NCBI GenBank assembly: GCA_027457185.1
Contig: DAIDTN010000185.1
Coordinates: forward strand, 1-26,070
Length of the DNA stretch: 26,070 bases
DNA from: Burkholderiales bacterium
Lineage (GTDB): Bacteria > Pseudomonadota > Gammaproteobacteria > Burkholderiales > SG8-39
Direction: 5' to 3'
The notes under the pieces are model-generated. The model saw only the letters and a program-made list of their open reading frames with translations. It ran no database searches and was not told the origin of the DNA. Below are positions 8,134 through 15,865 of this stretch, in pieces (position 1 is the stretch's first letter; every line of letters starts with the position of its first letter). The position numbers and the translations under genes were made by a program.

Positions 8134-10845
8134 GTGACTGCAGAAGAAAAGCGGCTGGACGCCGTCCGGGCCGGCACGCAAGCGTGGCGCCGCTGGGGCC
8201 CGTACGTCAGCGAGCGGCAGTGGGGCACGGTGCGCGAAGACTACAGCGCGAATGGCGCCGCCTGGGAGGGCCTGTCCCACGACCAGGCACGCTCGCGCGC
8301 CTATCGCTGGGGGGAGGACGGCATTGCCGGCATATCGGACGATAGCCAGCGCCTGTGCTTTGCGCTGGCCTTGTGGAACGGTGCCGATCCGATCCTGAAG
8401 GAACGCATGTTCGGCCTGACCGGCAACGAGGGCAATCACGGCGAGGACGTCAAGGAGTACTACTTCTACCTTGACAACGTCCCAAGCCATGCGTACATGA
8501 AGTTCCTGTACAAGTATCCGCAGCGGGCCTACCCGTACGCGGATCTGGTGGCGGAGAACCGGCGGCGCGGCAGGACCGAGCCCGAGTACGAATTGCTCGA
8601 CACCGGAATCTTCGACGAGGATCGCTACTTCGACGTGTTCGTCGAGTACGCGAAGTCCGCGCCCGAGGATATCCTGATCAGGATCAGCGCAATCAACCGC
8701 GGCCCGGCGGCCGCAAGCTTGCATTTGTTGCCGACCCTGTGGTTCAGGAACGACTGGTCGTGGCGCCCCGGCCGGCCGAAGCCTCGCATCGAGGTCGATA
8801 GCTCCGGGCGCAACAGCGTGGTCCTCAAGGCGACGCATCGCGAATTGGCGCCGCACTGGCTCGTGTGCGAGCCGCCGGAGGAGGTATTGTTCACCGAGAA
8901 TGAATCGAACATGGAGCGCCTTTTCGGCGTTCCCAACGCGTCGCCGTTCGTCAAGGATGCGTTCAACGAATGCATCGTCCATGGCCGGCGCGAAGCGGTG
9001 AATCCCGAGCGCGTCGGCACCAAGGCAGCGCCGTGCTACATCCGGATTGTCGGTGCGGGCGAGACGACGACGATCCGACTGCGCCTCAGCAGCGCAAGCG
9101 ATTCGAAGGCGCCGCTCGGCGATGAATTCGACGCCATGTTTGCGTTGCGCAAGCAGGAGGCGGATGCGTTCTACCAGCGCGTCACGCCCTTTGCGCTGCC
9201 CGAAGACATGCGCAAGGTCCAGCGCCAGGCGTTCGCCGGCATGCTCTGGAGCAAGCAGTACTACCACTACCTGGTGCATCGGTGGCTCGAAGGCGATCCC
9301 GCCTCGCCGCCGCCGCCGGAGGAGCGCAAACGCGGGCGCAACCATGAATGGTGGCATCTCGCCACGGGCGACGTGTTGTCGATGCCGGACAAGTGGGAGT
9401 ACCCGTGGTTCGCCGCCTGGGACATGGCATTCCACGCCGTCGCATTCGCCATGATCGACCCGGATTTCGCCAAGGACCAGTTGTTGCTGCTGACGCGGGA
9501 ATGGTACATGCACCCCAACGGCCAGATTCCCGCCTACGAATGGGCATTCGGCGATGTCAATCCACCGGTGCATGCATGGGCGGCGATCCGCGTCTACCAG
9601 ATCGAGCAGAAAATGTACGGACGCAAGGACCGCGCGTTCCTGGAACGGATTTTCCAGAAGCTGCTGATCAATTTCACCTGGTGGGTCAACCGCAAGGACG
9701 CCCAGGGCAAAAATATTTTCGAGTGTGGATTTCTGGGCCTGGACAATATCAGCGCGTTCGATCGCACCTCCGGACTGCCCGGCGGCGGTCACCTCGAGCA
9801 GGCAGACGGTACCAGCTGGATGGCGATGTATTGCCTCAACCTGCTCAGCATCGCGCTGGAACTCGCCAAGGAGGACTCGGTATACGAGGATGTGGCGACC
9901 AAGTTTTTCGAGCATTTCGTTTATATCGGCGCGGCCATGAACCATGTCGGCGGCCGCGAAGGCGGCCTTTGGCACGAGGAGGAGGGCTACTACTTTTACG
10001 TCCTCAATCTCCCGGACGAACGCTGCTTCCCGGTAAAGGCGTATACGATCGGCGGCACGATTCCGGTCGCGGCCATAGCGATCGGCGAGCGCGACGCGCT
10101 AAGCGCATTCCCGGGCTTCAGCGAACGCTCACGCTGGTTCGCCCATTACCGGCCGGAGCTGCTGCAAGGTCTCGCCGATCTCAGCCACCACGGCATCGAG
10201 AACCGGACCCGTCTGGCGTTGGTCAACTCGCACAAGCTCCGCCGCATCCTCGAGCATGTATTGCGCGAGGACGGGATGCTGAGCCCGCACGGTGTGCGTT
10301 CGGTGTCGAAACAGCACGCCGCGGACCCGTTCGTCCTGCGGCTGGACGGGCAGCAGTTCGTGCTGGATTATGAGCCGGCAGAATCGACGACAGCGCAGTT
10401 AGGCGGCAATTCGAACTGGCGCGGCCCGGTGTGGTTTCCGCTGAATTTCCTGCTGATCGAGGCTTTGCAGAAACACCATTACTTCCTGGGCAACGACTTC
10501 AAGGTCGAGTTGCCGAGCGGGTCCGGGCACAAAGCGACGCTGTGGGAAGTAACGACCGATCTGTCGTACCGGCTAATCCGGATTTTCATCAAGGACGCGA
10601 GCGGCCGCCGTCCGATGTACGGCAACTGCGGGAAATTCCAGAGCGATCCGCATTGGCGTGACCTCATCCTGTTCCATGAGTACTTCAACGGCGACACCGG
10701 TGCGGGCCTCGGCGCGAGCCACCAGACCGGCTGGACCGGCGTGGTGGCGAAATTGATCCAGCAGTATGGTGAATACGCGCTCCAGGGCAAGCCGCCCAGT
10801 CTCGCCGACGCGGAAGGCGCGCAAGTAGGAACGGTCCTGCGATGA
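8134..10845 (+). CDS. Glycoside hydrolase family 63-type glucosidase
   Basis: A large cytosolic (no signal peptide) glycosidase of 903 residues that resembles bacterial GH63 / MGH1-like glucosidases. GTG at 8134 is chosen because AAGGA (8123-8127) lies 6 nt upstream; the TTG at 8131 is too close to it. The N-terminal half (about 1-330) looks like a beta-sandwich, including YFYLDNVPSHAYMKFLYKYPQ. The C-terminal half should be the (alpha/alpha)6 barrel: WEYPWFAAWDMAFH near residue 422-434 carries the likely general acid, Asp430, and HEYFNGDTGAGLGASHQTGWTG near 848 carries the likely base Glu849. Assignment of the catalytic pair is by analogy with GH63 enzymes. Substrate is not predictable: alpha-glucan ends, oligosaccharides or a glycosylglycerate-type solute are all possible. 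It overlaps the debranching gene by ATGA, which suggests joint alpha-glucan breakdown. Confidence 0.85.
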   Translation: MTAEEKRLDAVRAGTQAWRRWGPYVSERQWGTVREDYSANGAAWEGLSHDQARSRAYRWGEDGIAGISDDSQRLCFALALWNGADPILKERMFGLTGNEGNHGEDVKEYYFYLDNVPSHAYMKFLYKYPQRAYPYADLVAENRRRGRTEPEYELLDTGIFDEDRYFDVFVEYAKSAPEDILIRISAINRGPAAASLHLLPTLWFRNDWSWRPGRPKPRIEVDSSGRNSVVLKATHRELAPHWLVCEPPEEVLFTENESNMERLFGVPNASPFVKDAFNECIVHGRREAVNPERVGTKAAPCYIRIVGAGETTTIRLRLSSASDSKAPLGDEFDAMFALRKQEADAFYQRVTPFALPEDMRKVQRQAFAGMLWSKQYYHYLVHRWLEGDPASPPPPEERKRGRNHEWWHLATGDVLSMPDKWEYPWFAAWDMAFHAVAFAMIDPDFAKDQLLLLTREWYMHPNGQIPAYEWAFGDVNPPVHAWAAIRVYQIEQKMYGRKDRAFLERIFQKLLINFTWWVNRKDAQGKNIFECGFLGLDNISAFDRTSGLPGGGHLEQADGTSWMAMYCLNLLSIALELAKEDSVYEDVATKFFEHFVYIGAAMNHVGGREGGLWHEEEGYYFYVLNLPDERCFPVKAYTIGGTIPVAAIAIGERDALSAFPGFSERSRWFAHYRPELLQGLADLSHHGIENRTRLALVNSHKLRRILEHVLREDGMLSPHGVRSVSKQHAADPFVLRLDGQQFVLDYEPAESTTAQLGGNSNWRGPVWFPLNFLLIEALQKHHYFLGNDFKVELPSGSGHKATLWEVTTDLSYRLIRIFIKDASGRRPMYGNCGKFQSDPHWRDLILFHEYFNGDTGAGLGASHQTGWTGVVAKLIQQYGEYALQGKPPSLADAEGAQVGTVLR

Positions 10846-12749
10846 GCGTAGCGCCGCCGGACGCCGAATGGCTCGAAAGCGATGCCATGGGCGGCTACGC
10901 TTCGGGTACCGTAGCCGGTTACCGCAGCAGGCGCTACCACGCGCTGCTGCTCACGCCGCGGACTCCGCCGACTGAACGCGTCGTTCTGGTGAATGGTTTC
11001 GAGGCGTGGGTGGAATCGCCGCAGGGCGAATTTCCGCTCAGTACCCAGCACTATGCACCGGACGTCATCCACCCGCGCGGTCTCGACCTGCTCGTGGCGT
11101 TCACCCATGAACCCTGGCCAAGCTGGACCTTTCGTGGACCCGGTGGCATCGAAATCGTGCATGAATGCATCGTCGATCGCGTCGACGGCAGCGTGCTGCT
11201 CGCGTGGCGCCTTGCCCGGACCGGCGCCACCGCCCAGGCGCGGCTCCACGTGCGGCCGCTGTTGTCGGGCCGCGACTATCACGCACTGATGCGCGAGAAT
11301 TCCGCATTCGATTTTTCCGCCTGGGTTGCCAACGGAAACGTGGCATGGCGGCCCTATGCGGCACTGCCCGCGATAACGGCGCTCAGCAACGGCGCCTACC
11401 GCCATGAGCCTGACTGGTATCGTAATTTCCTCTACCGCGAGGATGCCGCGCGCGGACTCGACCACATCGAGGATCTGGCGTCGCCCGGTACGTTCGCATT
11501 CGACCTGGCCCGTGGCGAAGCTGTGCTGGTGCTGCGCGCCGGCGACGGTGTCGCCGTCGATGCCGAGGCGCTGGCGCAGCGCGTGCGTGCGCTGGAAGCG
11601 GCGCGGCGCAAGGCGCTCGCGCCCCTGGCCCGCGCCGGAGAATCCTATATCGTCCGTCGCGGGCAGGGACACACGATACTTGCCGGATTCCCCTGGTTCA
11701 CCGACTGGGGACGCGATACCTTCATCGCGATGCGCGGGCTGTGCATCGGGCGCGGGCGCCACGATATCGCGGCGTCCATTTTGCTCGCGTGGGCAAGCGC
11801 AGTGTCCGAAGGCATGCTGCCGAACCGCTTCCCCGATCATGGCGCGGCGCCCGAGTACAACTCGGTCGATGCGTCGCTGTGGTATGCGATCGCAGTGCAC
11901 GAATTCCTCGAGGCCGCGCGTCCGCAGCCGCGCGTGCGCGAGGCGCTCCTGGACGCATGCCGGGGGATCCTCGACGGCTATGCGGCGGGCACGCGCTACG
12001 GCATCCGCATGGACGCAGACGGTCTCCTCGCCTGCGGCATGCCGGGCATGCAACTCACCTGGATGGACGCAAAGGTCGCCAACCGCGTGATAACGCCGCG
12101 TATCGGCAAGCCGGTGGAGGTGCAGGCGCTGTGGATCAACGCGCTGCGCTGCGTGGGTGGACGCCATGGCGCGATCGCGGACCGCGCGCAAACGGCATTC
12201 CGGGCCCGGTTCTGGAACGCTTCGGCCGGCTGCCTCTATGACGTCGTCGACGCCGATCACGAGCCCGGCCGCGTCGACGCGAGCGTGCGCCCCAATCAGA
12301 TCCTCGCGGTCGGCGGCTTGCCGTATCCCATCGTCGATGGCGCGGCCGCGCGCGAGGTCGTATCGACCGCCGAGCGCGAGTTGTTGACGCCGATGGGGCT
12401 GCGCTCGCTCTCACCGCGGGATCCGGCGTACCGGGGACGGTACGAGGGCGGCGTGCCGCAGCGCGACAGCGCCTACCATCAGGGCACGGTGTGGCCATGG
12501 CTCATCGGGCCGTTCGTCGATGCCTGGCTGCGCGTCGAAGGCGACGACGTGGCGCACCGCGAAGAAGCGCGCCGACGCTTCCTCGGCCCGCTGCAAGCGC
12601 ATCGCAACGCCGCAGGGCTCGGACATGTATGCGAGATCGCCGACGGCGATGCCCCGCACACACCGCGCGGTTGTCCGTTTCAGGCGTGGTCGCTGGGCGA
12701 ATTGATGCGCGCGCTCGCGCGCACCGCGCCGCCGAAAATCATTGCTTGA
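10842..12749 (+). CDS. Glycogen debranching enzyme, amylo-alpha-1,6-glucosidase (GH133-type)
   Basis: Predicted to hydrolyse alpha-1,6 branch points of glycogen or a similar glucan, releasing glucose. The 635 residues comprise the bacterial/archaeal GDE N-terminal domain (WLESDAMGGYASGTVAGYRSRRYHALLL near 10-37) and an (alpha/alpha)6 C-terminal GDE domain with GFPWFTDWGRDTFIAM near 280-296, PDHGAAPEYNSVDASLWYA near 330-350, HQGTVWPWLIGPF near 546-558 and a C-terminal FQAWSLGELMRAL. The protein is the short single-activity type and lacks the glucanotransferase half of the eukaryotic enzyme. ATG 10842 overlaps the stop of the GH63 gene (ATGA), so the two are translationally coupled. No signal peptide is seen, so the substrate is intracellular. 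Confidence 0.92.
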   Translation: MSVAPPDAEWLESDAMGGYASGTVAGYRSRRYHALLLTPRTPPTERVVLVNGFEAWVESPQGEFPLSTQHYAPDVIHPRGLDLLVAFTHEPWPSWTFRGPGGIEIVHECIVDRVDGSVLLAWRLARTGATAQARLHVRPLLSGRDYHALMRENSAFDFSAWVANGNVAWRPYAALPAITALSNGAYRHEPDWYRNFLYREDAARGLDHIEDLASPGTFAFDLARGEAVLVLRAGDGVAVDAEALAQRVRALEAARRKALAPLARAGESYIVRRGQGHTILAGFPWFTDWGRDTFIAMRGLCIGRGRHDIAASILLAWASAVSEGMLPNRFPDHGAAPEYNSVDASLWYAIAVHEFLEAARPQPRVREALLDACRGILDGYAAGTRYGIRMDADGLLACGMPGMQLTWMDAKVANRVITPRIGKPVEVQALWINALRCVGGRHGAIADRAQTAFRARFWNASAGCLYDVVDADHEPGRVDASVRPNQILAVGGLPYPIVDGAAAREVVSTAERELLTPMGLRSLSPRDPAYRGRYEGGVPQRDSAYHQGTVWPWLIGPFVDAWLRVEGDDVAHREEARRRFLGPLQAHRNAAGLGHVCEIADGDAPHTPRGCPFQAWSLGELMRALARTAPPKIIA

Positions 12750-12756
12750 CGGATGC

Positions 12757-12771
12757 CGGGGAACATCCCCG
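12757..12771 (+). terminator. Short hairpin after the debranching gene
   Basis: CGGGGA (12757-12762) and TCCCCG (12766-12771) form a 6-bp GC-rich stem with a 3-nt loop 7 nt after the debranching stop codon. There is no T-tract after it, so intrinsic termination is doubtful. It may protect the mRNA 3' end. Confidence 0.3.
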
Positions 12772-12939
12772 TCACGATCAGCTTCGTGGGCGCGCCGAAT
12801 TGAGACACGCCTATGGACTTTGAGACTGTGCCGCCTGTTCTTAATATTGGCTTAAGGCGTCGGCGATAAAGTTCTGCTGCAAATTGCGGCAATCCATGGC
12901 CAACCCGCCTGGTTCTATCACCGATACTCGGATTTCAGC

Positions 12940-13410
12940 ATGCTCACATCGATCCTGGCAAAGTTCCGCGACTTGATCGAAGATGTCGCACCCACTCCCG
13001 CCACCCGAGCGCGGCGCGAAGCGCTCGCCCTGCAGGCAGCCTGCTGCGGCTTGTTGATGGAAGTCGCGCGGCTCGATTCGGTGGGCGCCGAGCGCAAACG
13101 CAAGGCGGTGTCGCAGGCGATGCGGGAAGAATTCGGCATCCCGAACGAAGAACTTGCGCCCATCATCACCAGCGCCGGACGGCCGGAGAACCGACTGACG
13201 TCTTACTACCAGCCGGTGGCCCTGATCAACCAGGGCTGTGCGCCCGAGCAGAAAGTGCGGCTTATCGAGCGGCTGTGGCGCGTGGCGATGGCCGACGGCA
13301 GCATTGACATGTATGAAGAGCAGCTGGTGCGCAAGCTTGCCGATCTGCTCTACATTTCGCACGCCGATTTCATACTGGCCAAGCACCGGGTGCTAAGCGG
13401 CGCTGCTTAG
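12940..13410 (+). CDS. TerB-like (tellurite-resistance/DjlA N-terminal fold) protein
   Basis: A 156-residue, all-alpha, cytosolic protein without signal peptide or membrane segment. The repeated pattern of an acidic pocket, LLMEVARLD near residues 39-47 and RVAMADGSIDMYEEQLVRKLADLLYIS near 112-138, is typical of TerB-like domains, which bind metal ions or membrane partners. The known family links to tellurite and envelope stress do not prove such a role here, because no terA/C/D/E neighbours are present. The ATG at 12940 is preceded by a poor ribosome site (CGGATT), so the exact start is less certain. It stands alone, 190 bp after the debranching gene and convergent with the S41 protease gene. 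It ends in TAG. Confidence 0.75.
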   Translation: MLTSILAKFRDLIEDVAPTPATRARREALALQAACCGLLMEVARLDSVGAERKRKAVSQAMREEFGIPNEELAPIITSAGRPENRLTSYYQPVALINQGCAPEQKVRLIERLWRVAMADGSIDMYEEQLVRKLADLLYISHADFILAKHRVLSGAA

Positions 13411-13422
13411 CCCTGCGCCCAT

Positions 13423-13437
13423 ATGCCGGTTCGGCAT
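13423..13437. terminator. Hairpin between convergent terB-like and S41 protease genes
   Basis: ATGCCG (13423-13428) and CGGCAT (13432-13437) form a perfect 6-bp stem with a 3-nt loop in the 75-bp convergent gap. Neither strand has a T-run after it, so it is a weak candidate for a shared transcription end. Confidence 0.25.
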
Positions 13438-13485
13438 GCTAATCGCAGGACGCCAGCCGGTGCGAACCGCGACCGCCCCGCGCTT

Positions 13486-15669
13486 CTAATCCGGCGCCGA
13501 TGCGGAACCGGGTTTGGCGCGGACCGCGAGCCTGACGCCGGATTTAAGCATTCCCGCTTCGTCGCTGAGTATGTGGACCGCTTCGTCAAGAAACACGTCT
13601 TTGGCGCTTTTCTGCACTTTTTCAGTCGCCAGTTCTGTGGCGAGATTGCGTTCATCGACTTGCAGGCCATCATCCCGAAGCGCACTGTCCTTCCGCAGCG
13701 CGGGTTTCTTGCCGGCCGGATCCTTGTGGGTACCCTTGTCGGCATCCCGCTGTGATTCGCGCGCCCTCAGGCGGGCCTCTTGGGCGTCCCGCTCCTTGCG
13801 CCGTTCGGTTTCGTTCAGCGATACCAGGTTCTTCTTGCGCTGAAGTTTGATTTCGGCAATGTCCTGTTCCAGGTACTGGAAGTCCTTGTCCTTTTTCACG
13901 CGCGCCGCATGCAGCGCCGACAGGACGGGTAGCACAGTCTTCAGGTCGCCGACGGGCGAATAGTTTGCCGCCTTGATCTGCGTCCAGGGGAACGCGTTGT
14001 CGTAGCTGGATTCGCCAAAACTCGCCGTATCGGAAACGGCAGGGAAAAGAATATCCGGCTTCACGCCGCGCAATTGCGTAGTGCCTCCATTGATGCGGAA
14101 AAACTGTGCGACGGTAATTCTCAGTTCGCCGAATTGCGGTTTGCTGTTCTTGGCGATGCGATCGAGATCGATCACGCTTTGCACGGTGCCTTTGCCAAAA
14201 CTCGGTTCACCGATAATCAGGCCGCGGCCATAATCCTGAATGGCGGCGGCAAAGATCTCCGACGCCGAAGCGGAACCCCGGTTAATCAGGACTGCAAGCG
14301 GACCGTCCCAGGCGACGCCGGCATGTGTATCGCTGTCCACAGAAATCTCACCGCTTGCATTGCGCTGTTGCACCACCGGCCCCTTGCCAATAAACAGGCC
14401 GGTGAGATCAATTGCTTCCGCGAGCGAACCACCGCCGTCGTTGCGCAAGTCGATCAGTACGCCGTCGACTTTTTTCTTCTCCAAGCCGTCCAGCAGGCGG
14501 GCCACATCGCGGGCCGCGCTTTTATAATCTTTGACTCCTTTCTCTCTGGCTGCAAAATCCTCATAGAAAGAGGGAAGGGATATCACGCCGATGCGGCGAG
14601 TGGTGTTCCCGTCCACGATGGAGTGGACCGATGCTTTGGCGGCCTCCTCCTCCAGATCGATCGTTTTCCGGACGAGAGAAACCAGTTTGTGTTTGCCGTC
14701 GGGCCCGGCGTTTGCCGGGAGCACGTCGAGCACGACGACCGAGTCCGGTGCGCCGCGAATCAGCGCAACGGCGTCGTCCAGACGCCAGCCCAGGAGGTCC
14801 GTCATGACACCGCCTTTGCCCTGGGCGACGCCGACGATGCGGTCCCCGACGTTCAACTGGCCCGAGAGACGCGCGGGTCCTCCCGGTACCAGTTCTCTGA
14901 TCGTGACGTAGTCATCCAGCTGCGTCAGCACCGCGCCTATCCCGACCAGGGAGAGTTTCATCGAAATGTCGAAATCCTCCGCTTGCCGCGGCCCCAGGTA
15001 GTTGGTGTGGGGGTCGATGGCCATGGTGTAGGCGTTCATGTATATCTGGAAGGCGTCCGCGCTTTTTACCCGGTCGATGCGCTTGAGGAAATTGTCATAG
15101 CGTTCGTCGAGTATTTGGACGATGCTCTTGTCGTCCTTTCCGGCGAGCTTGAGCCGCAGCCAGTCGTTCTTGACCCGCTTGCGCCACAGCTCGCGCATCT
15201 GCGCGTCCGTTTGGGGCCATGGCGCCTTTTCCCGCGCAATTTGGTAGCTTTCGACCTTGTGGAAATCGAAGCCCTTTTTGAGCAGGGTACGTGCGTATGC
15301 AAAACGCTCGGCGGCGCGCTTCTCGTAAAGATTGAAAATGGCGAATGGAACGCTAAGGTCTTCCTTCAGGATCGCGTCGCCAAGCGTGGTCCGATATCCG
15401 GAAAGACGGTCAATGTCGGCTTGGACGAAGAAGAGTTTCTCGGGATCGAGGGATTTCAGATATCGGTCGAATATCTTCTCCGACAGGGCGTCGTCCAGCG
15501 GCATCCCCTTGTATTGGTAACGGGCCAGCACTTCAGCCGACAGGTATGCCGCCTCGGCCTCCTGCGGTAGCGGCTTCAACTCTGGCGGAAACTGCGTTCC
15601 CGAGTCGAGCGTTGCGCCTTGCGCGGCCGTCGCCAAGGCAATGACTATCCACAACCACTTACCCTTCAT
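13486..15669 (-). CDS. prc: Periplasmic tail-specific (C-terminal processing) protease, S41 family
   Basis: Degrades or trims envelope proteins from their C-termini. The 727-residue product begins with a short signal-type sequence (MKGKWLWIVIALATAAQG). It then has a helical N-terminal domain, a PDZ domain near residues 240-330 (VGIGAVLTQLDDYVTIRELVPGGPA), the S41 catalytic domain, and a charged Lys/Arg/Glu-rich C-terminal region (about 610-700, DUF3340-like) as in E. coli Prc. The catalytic pair is probably Ser468 in GSASASEIF and Lys493 in FGKGTVQ, with Gln497; the 25-residue Ser-Lys spacing equals that of E. coli Prc. GGAG lies 5 nt before ATG 15669. It follows batD by 196 bp in the same direction, a gap long enough for its own promoter. 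It ends in TAG. Confidence 0.94.
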   Translation of the reverse strand: MKGKWLWIVIALATAAQGATLDSGTQFPPELKPLPQEAEAAYLSAEVLARYQYKGMPLDDALSEKIFDRYLKSLDPEKLFFVQADIDRLSGYRTTLGDAILKEDLSVPFAIFNLYEKRAAERFAYARTLLKKGFDFHKVESYQIAREKAPWPQTDAQMRELWRKRVKNDWLRLKLAGKDDKSIVQILDERYDNFLKRIDRVKSADAFQIYMNAYTMAIDPHTNYLGPRQAEDFDISMKLSLVGIGAVLTQLDDYVTIRELVPGGPARLSGQLNVGDRIVGVAQGKGGVMTDLLGWRLDDAVALIRGAPDSVVVLDVLPANAGPDGKHKLVSLVRKTIDLEEEAAKASVHSIVDGNTTRRIGVISLPSFYEDFAAREKGVKDYKSAARDVARLLDGLEKKKVDGVLIDLRNDGGGSLAEAIDLTGLFIGKGPVVQQRNASGEISVDSDTHAGVAWDGPLAVLINRGSASASEIFAAAIQDYGRGLIIGEPSFGKGTVQSVIDLDRIAKNSKPQFGELRITVAQFFRINGGTTQLRGVKPDILFPAVSDTASFGESSYDNAFPWTQIKAANYSPVGDLKTVLPVLSALHAARVKKDKDFQYLEQDIAEIKLQRKKNLVSLNETERRKERDAQEARLRARESQRDADKGTHKDPAGKKPALRKDSALRDDGLQVDERNLATELATEKVQKSAKDVFLDEAVHILSDEAGMLKSGVRLAVRAKPGSASAPD

Positions 15670-15865
15670 TCGTGCTCCGGTTCAATGCGCCAGATCGCGC
15701 CGCCGGTAGTGTATAGGAAGCAAGCCCGATATTGGCGTCGTGTTGTTTTTTTTTCCCGGGGGCCGGGATTGCCTTTCGCCGGGTGGCGGGGCTGGCAAAG
15801 CGCTTCAGGCATCGGGATAGCGCACCCCTCAAGGCACCCTGAAACGCCTCGGGTGCGCCGCAGGC

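Noticed and set aside
7915..9975. 686-codon open frame on the minus strand opposite the GH63 gene
   Set aside because: Arises from the high-GC codon pattern of the real plus-strand gene; its translation is rich in Arg, Ala, His and Val, shows no domain, and overlaps the tal start.
10479..12260. 593-codon open frame on the minus strand opposite the GH63/debranching genes
   Set aside because: Spans the coupled junction of two clear plus-strand genes and has no recognisable motif; antisense shadow.
14074..15570. 498-codon open frame on the plus strand opposite the S41 protease
   Set aside because: Entirely antisense to a gene with intact catalytic motifs; composition typical of a shadow frame.
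15746..15767. Run of nine T followed by CCCGG-GGG-CCGGG, considered as a terminator
   Set aside because: The T-run lies on the wrong side of the stem for the plus strand, and on the minus strand the stem is followed by A residues; it does not fit an intrinsic terminator for batD.
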